Assembly (NCBI GenBank): GCA_021843755.1 | Contig: JAKBWB010000017.1 | Location: 1 to 64,000 of the forward strand | Length of the DNA stretch: 64,000 bases | Source of the DNA: Pseudomonadota bacterium | GTDB lineage: Bacteria; Pseudomonadota; Gammaproteobacteria; Steroidobacterales; Steroidobacteraceae | Direction: 5' to 3' | Shown: piece by piece, positions 8,855-16,583 of the stretch | Numbering within the stretch: position 1 is the stretch's first letter | How the letters are laid out: each line of letters starts with the position of its first letter | Translations under genes and position numbers: made by a program | The notes under the pieces: generated by a model | What the model saw: only the letters and a program-made list of their open reading frames with translations | Database searches by the model: none | What the model was told of the DNA's origin: nothing

Positions 8855-8891
8855 GGGCCCCCGAGGGGGAATTCTCGCATCCTGGGGGCCC
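8855..8891. terminator. GC hairpin downstream of the Hsp20 gene
   Basis: GGGCCCCC (8855-8862) pairs with GGGGGCCC (8884-8891) across a 21-nt loop, 27 bp past the Hsp20 stop. There is no clear U tract, so factor-independent termination is only possible, not shown. Confidence 0.35.
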
Positions 8892-8917
8892 GTCTGCCCG
8901 CCGCAAAAGCCGAGACC

Positions 8918-9406
8918 TCACTTGGAGTTGATCCGGATGTGCTTGACGTCTTCCACTTCTCGCGCCGTCTTGGGCAGAGTCACGGTAAGGACGCCCCGAT
9001 GGAACGAAGCGGTGACCTTGTCACCCTCGACCTCGGCCGGGAGCACGATCCGACGCTCGAATTGGCCGTAATACCGCTCGCTCACGCGCCGGTGTCGGTC
9101 GTCGCTCGCGCTTAGCCGCTCCCCTCGGATCGTCAGAATCCCGTTGTGTAGCGTGATGTCGACGTCCTTCTCGTCCATTCCGGGGAGCTCCGCCTCAACC
9201 CTCACGTCTCGTTCGGTCTCGATGACCTCGACTCGCGGAAAGCCGGAGGAGGGCATCAGGGAGCTGCCGATCCCATCGAAGTCGCGCCAGAAGTCATCGA
9301 ACAGACGGTTCATCTCCTCGTGGAAGGCGGCGAGCGGATTGATGCTCTCGCTGCGCGCGACCGGCACTCGCCAGCGCATCCGCGGAATCAGATCTCTTAC
9401 AGCCAT
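8918..9406 (-). CDS. Small heat-shock protein, Hsp20/alpha-crystallin family
   Basis: ATP-independent holdase chaperone, 162 residues. A flexible N-terminal arm contains FHEEMNRLFDDFWRDF. The alpha-crystallin domain runs from about residue 55 to 150 with PRVEVIETERDV, VEAELPGMDEKDV, GILTIRGER and GVLTVTLPK. A short tail follows; the typical I-x-I anchor appears as IRI near the end. The start is unambiguous: AGGAGGTGA stands 6 nt before ATG. Upstream, CTTGAA on the minus strand (9505-9510) could be a heat-shock sigma-factor -35 box, but the -10 match is weak. It lies between two inverted IS21-type remnants, which suggests past co-mobilisation (inference). Confidence 0.93.
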   Translation of the reverse strand: MAVRDLIPRMRWRVPVARSESINPLAAFHEEMNRLFDDFWRDFDGIGSSLMPSSGFPRVEVIETERDVRVEAELPGMDEKDVDITLHNGILTIRGERLSASDDRHRRVSERYYGQFERRIVLPAEVEGDKVTASFHRGVLTVTLPKTAREVEDVKHIRINSK

Positions 9407-9741
9407 AGAACATCACCTCCTATAGCAGGGTTCGCATGAGTTTCGGCGGCGCCGGCTTCCGGAACCTCGCCGCCAGCTACCAAAGTAGGAGCGGCCGTGT
9501 GGACTTCAAGGGCAGAACCCACGCGGATTCATATGCCGAGATCGCGCTGCCGCCCGGCCCGAGGGCACCCCGCCGTTCACCGACGTCCTTGAACGGGATT
9601 CCGCGACTTGTGCGGCCGGGTGCGACGCCTCATGTCGAAGAGCATCGGGGGCGGGGTGGTGTTATGGAACCCTCAGCGCTTCATGCGGTCAGTGTGCAGG
9701 GTTCGTCTCACTGCGTAACCACCGGAACGATTCCGCCGGTC
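9407..9741. other. Upstream region of the Hsp20 gene, no gene
   Basis: Holds the strong ribosome binding site of the Hsp20 gene (revcomp of 9413-9421) and a possible sigma-32-like -35 box at 9505-9510. No coding sequence is supported. Confidence 0.4.
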
Positions 9742-10080
9742 CTAGCTGGGGCAGCACGTGCCGTACGGTGTCGTTGTGGAGCTGAGCTGGCGGGCGAGGG
9801 TGCCGAGCAGGTAGTTCCCGGCGTGGTACAGGCGCAGGATCTCGGCAACGAGCTCGCGCAAGATCATCGCCGTACCGGCGCGCATCCAGGATGGGGACTT
9901 GATCCGCACCGGCGCCAGGTGTGAGGCTGGGCAAAGACAGAGCATCCACAGCAGGCAAATGGGGAAACGGGGAGGCTCTTTGGCGTCGCGATCGCTCGGT
10001 GCGCTCGCGGTGACCCGATGCCGCGAAACGGCGCACCTGCTCCTCACGAGCGGCAAAGAAGGCGAGAGCACCCCGTGTAT
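9742..10080 (-). pseudogene. IS21-type remnant, inverted copy 2
   Basis: On the minus strand this repeats the layout of 7632-7930. A degraded helper-ORF end (CAAAGAGCCTCCCCGT matches CAAAGAGCCTTCCCGT of copy 1) is followed by an IstA-like start from ATG 9867 ([28 protein letters not shown]). After a small frameshift the next IstA block is readable as LHNDTVRHVLPQLG. Nothing of the catalytic domain remains. Copies 1 and 2 are clearly diverged, so the pair is old or came from two related elements. Confidence 0.65.
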
Positions 10081-10487
10081 TCGTGGCGGAGTTCGAGCTC
10101 GATCCGGCCCGCCGCTGCGGAAGCGTCACTTGGCTATGCGGCGGATCGTGCGGTTCGATCGTGTCTGATGTTCGGTATCCGTCCACAAAGGCTCGATCCT
10201 GTGCGTTTTTTGCTAAGCTGGGATCGTGAAAGGCGGGCTTCAACAGAGACGACGCTGCAGACAATGGGGGGGCTGGCGCGGTTGGCGGGCAGAAAATTGC
10301 CACATTCCAGGTGCCCGCACATCGGAGCGGCACGGCGACAACGGAACGGACGTGGACGGAATCGGCGCGGTCCCCATGGTCCGCGTGTTGGACCTCAGGA
10401 GGCGGCCATGCGGTGATGATGGCCGCGCGCAAACGGGGATCTCATGCGGTTGAGGGTGTTGCCCATACTGTCGCCCAGTGACGACAC
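10081..10487. other. Region between IS remnant and regulator, no gene
   Basis: Further decayed sequence. An in-frame TGA at 10479 separates the regulator ATG at 10488 from upstream sequence, so no N-terminal sensor domain is encoded here in that frame. Confidence 0.4.
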
Positions 10488-11486
10488 ATGCTGGAGGGCG
10501 GGGTGAGTTCGGTTGGGCGCCAGCAAGTCAGTCCGCGCGGCGACTTTCATGGAATGATCGGGCGCAGTCCTGCGATGAAGGCGCTTTATGAGCGTGTTTG
10601 TCGGATTGCCCGCGCCGCCGGACCGGTGCTGATTTCCGGGGAGAGCGGGGTCGGCAAGGAACTGATCACCCGTGCGCTGCATGAGGAAAGCGATCGCGCC
10701 AGCGGTCCGCTGGTTCCGGTCAACTGCGCCGGTATTCCTGCGGAGCTGCTCGAAAGCGAGCTGTTCGGGCATGCTTGCGGGGCGTTCACCGGAGCGCAGC
10801 GTGCCCGCAGTGGATTGTTCGCCGCAGCACACGGGGGAACCCTGCTGCTCGATGAAATCGGCGAGTTGCCAGCCGGCATGCAGGCAAAGCTGCTGCGGGC
10901 GCTCCAGGACGGCCGCGTTCGTCCGGTCGGTGCCAACATCGAGCGCACCGTCGACGTGCGTGTGGTCGCGGCCACCAATCGCAATCTCGAGCGCGAGGTC
11001 GTGCGCAAGACATTCCGCGAGGACCTGTTCTACCGCCTCAGCACCTTCAAGCTGCGGATACCACCGCTGCGCCAACGCGGCGAGGACCTGACCTTGCTTG
11101 CGGAGTATTTCACTCGCCATTTCAGCGCGAAGCTGAGCCGCGAAATCGCTGGTGTCGGCGATGACGCGTTATCGCTGCTCAGGCGGTATCCATTTCCGGG
11201 CAACGTGCGTGAGTTGGCGAGCATGATGGAGCAGGCCGTTGCGTTCTGTCGGGGCAAGTGGATTGCGCCGGCGGATTTGCCCGAGGAGCTGCACGGCGCG
11301 CAGGCGGGGGTGGCACCGGATGGCCTTGGAGCGGACCTGCGCGAGACGGATAGTCTGCCGACGCTGCGCGCGATGCAGCTGCGCTACATCAATCACGTAC
11401 TCGATCAGGTGCAGGGAAACAAACGCCTGGCGGCGGCAATTCTCGGGATAGGCCGCCGGACGTTGTATCGGTATCTGCAGGATTGA
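10488..11486 (+). CDS. Sigma-54-dependent activator lacking a sensor domain
   Basis: Bacterial enhancer-binding protein, 332 residues. The AAA+ domain begins almost at once (MIGRSPAMK, residue 23), with Walker A GESGVGKE (51-58), the sigma-54 contact loop GAFTGA (98-103), Walker B TLLLDEIG (118-125, D122/E123) and the sensor region ATNRNLE. A Fis-type helix-turn-helix closes the protein (NKRLAAAILGIGRRTLYRYL). There is no receiver, PAS or GAF domain, and a stop precedes the ATG. It should activate sigma-54 promoters constitutively or be controlled by a partner or by its level, as known for PspF-like activators. Its target is not evident nearby. Confidence 0.9.
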   Translation: MLEGGVSSVGRQQVSPRGDFHGMIGRSPAMKALYERVCRIARAAGPVLISGESGVGKELITRALHEESDRASGPLVPVNCAGIPAELLESELFGHACGAFTGAQRARSGLFAAAHGGTLLLDEIGELPAGMQAKLLRALQDGRVRPVGANIERTVDVRVVAATNRNLEREVVRKTFREDLFYRLSTFKLRIPPLRQRGEDLTLLAEYFTRHFSAKLSREIAGVGDDALSLLRRYPFPGNVRELASMMEQAVAFCRGKWIAPADLPEELHGAQAGVAPDGLGADLRETDSLPTLRAMQLRYINHVLDQVQGNKRLAAAILGIGRRTLYRYLQD

Positions 11487-11676
11487 GTCGCGTAGCGTGG
11501 GCCATATTGGCGCATGTGTCGATGTGACCCACGAGCGCCGCTTGAATCAGGGGTTGGCTCGGGGCTGATAACGCTGTGGCTGCGGCGAGAGTGCGCCATT
11601 GACCCTGCCTCTGGTGGCATGATCCTTGCAACGCTTCGCTAAGCGATCCAACCGGATACTTCAGAAGGAGATCTCG

Positions 11677-12060
11677 ATGCGAGTGAATCTCACGCCTCTG
11701 TCACTTGGAATCGTCATGTCGTTGGCGCTCGTCGCGAGCGGTACGGTCCTGGCTCGGCAATCGCCCGCGCCGGAGCAGTCGCCGGCGTGGCTGTCTGCGG
11801 CGGGCAACCCGCACGTGAGCGCGCAGACGCTTGCCAAATTCAAGCGAGCGTTTCTGTCGGTACGGAAGATCGAGAAGGAATACTCGACGAAAGTGCAACA
11901 GACTCACAGCGACAAGGTGGCGGTGAAATTGCGCGAGTGGGCCCAGACCGAGATGGTGACCGCGGTCAAGAGCGCAGGTCTGACGGTGGCGCAGTTCGAC
12001 AAGATGATGATGTTGGTGAGGCGTGATCCGACCTTGCGCAAGCAGTTGCTCGGGCAATAG
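11677..12060 (+). CDS. Exported DUF4168-family protein
   Basis: 127 residues from ATG 11677, chosen because AGAAGGAGATCTCG stands directly upstream. A Sec signal peptide covers about residues 1-30 (SLGIVMSLALVASGTVLA). The mature part is helical and charged and shows the DUF4168 pattern: LAKFKRAFLSVRKIEKEYS at the start, then LTVAQFDKMMMLVRRDPTLR at the end. The role of the family is unknown; it is periplasmic by prediction. It stands alone between the regulator and the glycogen genes. Confidence 0.8.
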   Translation: MRVNLTPLSLGIVMSLALVASGTVLARQSPAPEQSPAWLSAAGNPHVSAQTLAKFKRAFLSVRKIEKEYSTKVQQTHSDKVAVKLREWAQTEMVTAVKSAGLTVAQFDKMMMLVRRDPTLRKQLLGQ

Positions 12061-12235
12061 GAATTCGCGTGGACAGGACGTCAAGGTCCGCTCCCGCGGG
12101 CTATGACGCGAAGGCGCATGGGTGCGGGTGCAGGGCCAGAAGTCGCGGTGCCCGTCGCTACCGGCGCCGGCAGATGTAATGCCCGATGGATTGTGACACA
12201 ATCTCGCACGGAGTAAGCCGGCGCGGAGGAACGTT

Positions 12236-12394
12236 GTGTACGGGCCTGTCACGACAGTCTTGGAGGCTCGGGAGAGCCTCGCGGAGCGGAGACTGATCAG
12301 CACGGTGCTGTTGGATATGTGCCGCAGGCGCGCGGGTGCCGGGACGGCGCGCCGCCCGGCAAACGTCGGGCAATCCGGGCGGGATGGCGCCTGA
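12236..12394 (+). CDS. Possible 52-residue leader peptide before glgP
   Basis: A small frame begins at GTG 12236 with a good Shine-Dalgarno (GGAGGAACGTT), runs MYGPVTTVLEARESLAERR and LISTVLLDMCRRRA, and ends at TGA 12392-12394, overlapping the proposed glgP ATG by 11 nt. It has no recognised domain. It could be a coupling leader for glgP, whose own start has a poor ribosome binding site, or chance. Confidence 0.25.
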   Translation: MYGPVTTVLEARESLAERRLISTVLLDMCRRRAGAGTARRPANVGQSGRDGA

Positions 12395-14876
12395 GGTGCC
12401 TGTGGACACGGCCACTTTGGCGGCAGCCTTTGAGCGCCACTTGACGCTCGACCATGGGCTTAGGCTCGAGAACGCCAGCGACCGCGATCGCTTCGAGGTG
12501 CTCGCCGCGGCAATCCGCGAGGGGATCGCGGCAGGATGGCTGGGGACGGACGAGAGGTACGGAGCGCAGCGGCCGAAGCGCGTGTATTACCTGTCGATGG
12601 AGTACTTGCTCGGGCGGTCTCTTCAGTCCCATCTGACCAACCTGCGGATCGGGCCGAAGGTGCGAGCGATGCTCGAGCGCCGAGGCATAGACTTCGATCG
12701 TCTCCTTGCGACCGAGCCGGATGCCGGCCTCGGCAACGGAGGCCTCGGCCGTTTGGCGGCGTGTTTTCTCGAATCCCTGGCCACGCTGCACTTTCCGGCG
12801 ATGGGTTACGGCCTGCGCTATGAATACGGCATGTTCCGTCAGGAGATCGTCGACGGCTGGCAAGTCGAGCATCCGGACAATTGGCTGCGGCGCCCCGATC
12901 CCTGGGAGCTCGCGCGGCACCACCAGGCAGTGGATGCGCAGATCCGTTGCGCACTGAAGTTCGAGGAAGGCGAGGCGCGCTTGGTCGAGGATCACGCGGC
13001 GACGCTGCGCGGCATCCCCTACGACCGGCCGGTCGTGGGCTTCGGAGGTCAGACGATCAACACGCTGCGCTTGTGGAAGGCGACGTCACCGGATTACTTC
13101 GATCTCAACGAGTTCAATTACGGTGACTTTTTCGGCGCCGTTCACGAGAAAATCCTGGCGGAAACTCTCACCCGGGTGCTCTATCCGGACGATGCCACGC
13201 CTGCGGGCCGCCATTTGCGGTTTTTGCAGGAGTATTTCCTCGTGGCCTGCTCGCTGGCCGACATCGTGCGGCGCTTCCGCGGTGAAGGTGGTGAGTGGCC
13301 GACGTTTGCGGACCGTATCGCCATTCAGCTCAACGACACGCACCCGGCGATGGCCGTTGCGGAGCTCATGCGCATACTCCTCGATGACGCCCGACTCGGT
13401 TGGGATCAGTCTTGGGAGCTGACGGTCCGCACGTTTGCCTACACCAACCATACGCTGCTGCCGGAGGCGCTCGAGCGCTGGCCCGTGGAACTGTTCGAGC
13501 TGGCGGTGCCGCGCCAGCTCGAGATCATCTATGAGATCAATCGGCGATTTCTTGCGGATGTACGGGCGCGCTTTCCGCAGGACGAGGGTCGCATCGAGCG
13601 CATGAGTCTGATCGAAGAGCGGCCGGTAAAATCGGTCCGGATGGCGAATCTCGCCGTTGTGGGCTCGCACAGCACCAATGGGGTGTCGGGGATTCACAGC
13701 GAGCTGCTACGCACGCGCACGCTGAAGGACTTCGCGCAGATGCTGCCCGAGCGCTTGCGCAACGAGACGAACGGGGTGAGTCCGCGGCGCTGGCTGCTGG
13801 GGGCCAATCCGGAATTGGCCGAATTACTGACTGAGTCGATCGGGGAGGGCTGGATTACCGATCTTGGCGCTTTGCGCGCAATACGGCCGCTGGCGCAGGA
13901 CGCGGCGTTTCGCGCGCGATTCCGCGAGGTCAAGCGGACCGCCAAGACTCGCTTTGCCGACTGGTTAAAAGCGACGCAGGGCCGGATGGTCGATCCGGAC
14001 TCGGTGTTCGATTGCCAGATCAAGCGCATTCATGAGTACAAGCGCCAGCTGCTCAACGTGCTGCACATCATCATTCTGTATGATCGCCTGCGGCGCGAGG
14101 GTGCAACGCCGGGGGAGCCGCCGCGCACGTTCTTCTTCGCGGGCAAGGCGGCGCCCGGGTATGCGCTGGCGAAGCTCATCATCAAGCTGATAAACAACGT
14201 TGCGGCGGTGATCGATGCCGATCCGGCTACCGCCGGCCGGATCAAGGTGTTGTTTCTCGCCAACTACGACGTCACCTTGGCGCAGCGCGTTATCCCGGCG
14301 AGCGACGTGTCGGAGCAGATATCCACGGCGGGCTATGAGGCGAGCGGTACCAGTAACATGAAGTTCATGATGAACGGCGCGCTGACCATCGGCACTCGCG
14401 ATGGCGCGACCATAGAGATGGCCCGCGAAGCCGGCGAGGAGAATTTCTTCCTGTTCGGTCTCGGCGCCGAAGAGGTTCTCGGTAGTCGTGCGTGGTACGA
14501 TCCGCGGTGGCACTACGCGCACGAGCCGCAGACGCGCGCCGCGATCGACCTGATCGCGGAGAATTACTTCAGCCGCGGTGAGTCGGGGATTTTCGTCCCG
14601 ATCGTGGACGCATTGTTGGCGCACGGCGATTACTACATGCACCTCGCCGATCTGGCCGCCTACAGCCGTGCGCAGGCTCAGCTCGGCAAACTTTATCTCG
14701 ATCCGCACGCCTGGGCGGATCGCGCCATTCGCAACATCAGCTGCAGCGGAAACTTCTCCAGCGATCGCGCCGTTACCGGATACGCCGAGCAGATCTGGCG
14801 AGTCAAACCGAGCGCGCCGCGCACGGCTGATCGGCTCCGCAGCGGTGCGGCGCGCAACGCGCACGACCCACACTAG
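12384..14876 (+). CDS. glgP: Glycogen/starch phosphorylase
   Basis: Phosphorolytic removal of glucose-1-phosphate from alpha-1,4-glucan ends, cytoplasmic, 830 residues from ATG 12384 (a GTG at 12336 would add 16). GT35 landmarks are present: RVYYLSMEYLLGRSL, the glycine-rich DAGLGNGGLGRLAACFLES, QLNDTHPA, QIKRIHEYKRQLLN and the pyridoxal-phosphate site EASGTSNMKF (Lys about 660). Length is normal. It is followed 14 bp later by pgm and then glgX, a complete breakdown route to glucose-6-phosphate. The start is uncertain because only a weak GGGCGGG precedes it. Confidence 0.97.
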   Translation: MAPEVPVDTATLAAAFERHLTLDHGLRLENASDRDRFEVLAAAIREGIAAGWLGTDERYGAQRPKRVYYLSMEYLLGRSLQSHLTNLRIGPKVRAMLERRGIDFDRLLATEPDAGLGNGGLGRLAACFLESLATLHFPAMGYGLRYEYGMFRQEIVDGWQVEHPDNWLRRPDPWELARHHQAVDAQIRCALKFEEGEARLVEDHAATLRGIPYDRPVVGFGGQTINTLRLWKATSPDYFDLNEFNYGDFFGAVHEKILAETLTRVLYPDDATPAGRHLRFLQEYFLVACSLADIVRRFRGEGGEWPTFADRIAIQLNDTHPAMAVAELMRILLDDARLGWDQSWELTVRTFAYTNHTLLPEALERWPVELFELAVPRQLEIIYEINRRFLADVRARFPQDEGRIERMSLIEERPVKSVRMANLAVVGSHSTNGVSGIHSELLRTRTLKDFAQMLPERLRNETNGVSPRRWLLGANPELAELLTESIGEGWITDLGALRAIRPLAQDAAFRARFREVKRTAKTRFADWLKATQGRMVDPDSVFDCQIKRIHEYKRQLLNVLHIIILYDRLRREGATPGEPPRTFFFAGKAAPGYALAKLIIKLINNVAAVIDADPATAGRIKVLFLANYDVTLAQRVIPASDVSEQISTAGYEASGTSNMKFMMNGALTIGTRDGATIEMAREAGEENFFLFGLGAEEVLGSRAWYDPRWHYAHEPQTRAAIDLIAENYFSRGESGIFVPIVDALLAHGDYYMHLADLAAYSRAQAQLGKLYLDPHAWADRAIRNISCSGNFSSDRAVTGYAEQIWRVKPSAPRTADRLRSGAARNAHDPH

Positions 14877-14890
14877 CCGGAGTCACAGCG

Positions 14891-16540
14891 ATGCCGATCG
14901 ACCCACGCGCCGGCCAGCCTGCCCCGCCGCAGCTGCTGGTGGACCTGAACCGGCTTGAGAACGCGTATTACGAATGCAGTCCGGATCCGACCGATGCAGG
15001 TCAACGCGTGCAGTTCGGCACCAGCGGACACCGCGGGTCATCGCTGGATGCGACCTTCAACGAGGCGCATATCCTGGCCATCACCCAGGCCGTGTGCGAT
15101 TACCGTCGAAGTCAGGGTATCGACGGACCGGTGTTGGTGGGAAAGGACACCCATGCTCTGTCGGCGCCGGCCGAGCGCACCGCGATCGAGGTGCTGGCGG
15201 CCAATGGCGTCGCGGCCGTTGTGGCCGAGGGCGCGGGCATCACCCCCGTGCCGGTCATCTCCCGAGCCATCGTCAGGCACAACCGGGGCCGAACTGCGCA
15301 TATGGCCGACGGTCTGATTGCGACGCCGTCGCACAATCCGCCGCGTGACGGGGGCTTCAAGTACAATCCGCCGCACGGCGGACCGGCGGGCACCGAAGTG
15401 ACGGCCTGGATCGAGCGGCGTGCGAATGAGCTGCTCGCGGCAGGCAATCGCGAGGTCAAGCGCGTGGCGTATACATCGGCGCGGAATGCCGCCACGACCC
15501 ATGCGGCCGACTTCATCACACCGTATGTGGAGGACCTCTCCCTCGTGATCGACATGGAAGCGATCCGCCGCGCACGGCTTGCTCTCGGGGTCGATCCGCT
15601 GGGCGGGGCGGCGCTGTACTGCTGGGCGCCGATCAATGAGCGCTACGGCCTCGACATCGAAGTCGTGAACCCAAAGGTCGATCCGAGGTTCGCCTTCATG
15701 TCGCTGGATCACGACGGGAAAATCCGCATGGACTGTTCCAGCCCCTACGCAATGGCGAGACTCGTGGCGCTCAAGGACCGGTTCCGCCTGGCGTTCGGCA
15801 ACGATCCGGATTCGGACCGTCATGGAATCGTGACACCGTCGCAGGGGTTGATGAATCCAAATCAGTTCCTCGCCGTCGCGGTCGACTATCTGTTGACTCA
15901 CCGCCCGTTGTGGCGACTTGGAACGCCGGTGGGCAAAACTGCCGTCAGCAGCAGCCTGATCGACCGAGTGGTCGCGCACCGCGGCGGGCGGCTGTATGAG
16001 GTACCGGTGGGATTCAAATGGTTCGCGCCCGGGCTGCTCGCCGGCTCGCTCTGCTTCGGCGGCGAGGAGAGCGCCGGAGCGAGCCTGCTGCAGCGGGATG
16101 GCGCGGCGTGGACGACCGACAAGGACGGGCCGGTGATGAATCTGCTGGCCGCCGAGATCACCGCGGTCACCGGCAAGGATCCGAGTGAGCACGCCCGCCG
16201 TTTGGCCGATGCGCACGGTACCGCCTGCTACACTCGCATCGACGTGCCGGCGACCGTCCGGGAGAAGTCCGTGCTTGCCAAACTGGCATCCGAGGCAGTG
16301 ACGGAAACGGAGCTTGCCGCCGAGCCGATCGTCGCGAAGCTGACACGCGCGCCCGGCAACGATGCTCCCATCGGCGGGCTGAAGGTGATTGCCGCGCAGT
16401 GTTGGTTCGCCGCGCGCCCGTCCGGCACTGAGAATCTCTACAAGATATATGCCGAGAGCTTTCGTGGCCCGGAACATCTTGACAGCGTGGTGCGCGAGGC
16501 GGAGCGGATTGTCGGCCGTGCCTTGGCTCGGGAGAACTGA
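14891..16540 (+). CDS. pgm: Phosphoglucomutase (alpha-D-glucose-specific)
   Basis: Interconverts glucose-1-phosphate and glucose-6-phosphate, 549 residues, the length of E. coli Pgm. Visible sites: FGTSGHRGSS near the N-terminus, the phosphoserine loop TPSHNPP (Ser147), the metal loop DPDSDRHGI, the sugar-binding GGEESAG and the C-terminal phosphate-binding RPSGTEN. The CCGGAG Shine-Dalgarno stands 8 nt before ATG. It processes the glucose-1-phosphate released by the upstream phosphorylase. Confidence 0.97.
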   Translation: MPIDPRAGQPAPPQLLVDLNRLENAYYECSPDPTDAGQRVQFGTSGHRGSSLDATFNEAHILAITQAVCDYRRSQGIDGPVLVGKDTHALSAPAERTAIEVLAANGVAAVVAEGAGITPVPVISRAIVRHNRGRTAHMADGLIATPSHNPPRDGGFKYNPPHGGPAGTEVTAWIERRANELLAAGNREVKRVAYTSARNAATTHAADFITPYVEDLSLVIDMEAIRRARLALGVDPLGGAALYCWAPINERYGLDIEVVNPKVDPRFAFMSLDHDGKIRMDCSSPYAMARLVALKDRFRLAFGNDPDSDRHGIVTPSQGLMNPNQFLAVAVDYLLTHRPLWRLGTPVGKTAVSSSLIDRVVAHRGGRLYEVPVGFKWFAPGLLAGSLCFGGEESAGASLLQRDGAAWTTDKDGPVMNLLAAEITAVTGKDPSEHARRLADAHGTACYTRIDVPATVREKSVLAKLASEAVTETELAAEPIVAKLTRAPGNDAPIGGLKVIAAQCWFAARPSGTENLYKIYAESFRGPEHLDSVVREAERIVGRALAREN

Positions 16541-16583
16541 GTGCCGCGCGGGCGCTCATGGACCGGATGAAACGGTGGCTCAA

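Noticed and set aside
9484-9500. GTAGGAGCGGCC as a REP element
   Set aside because: A single copy without the inverted partner; no second copy noticed in the window.
12191-12201. TTGTGACACAA as a CRP/FNR operator for glgP
   Set aside because: Only a short palindrome without the spaced TGTGA-N6-TCACA form; not enough to annotate.
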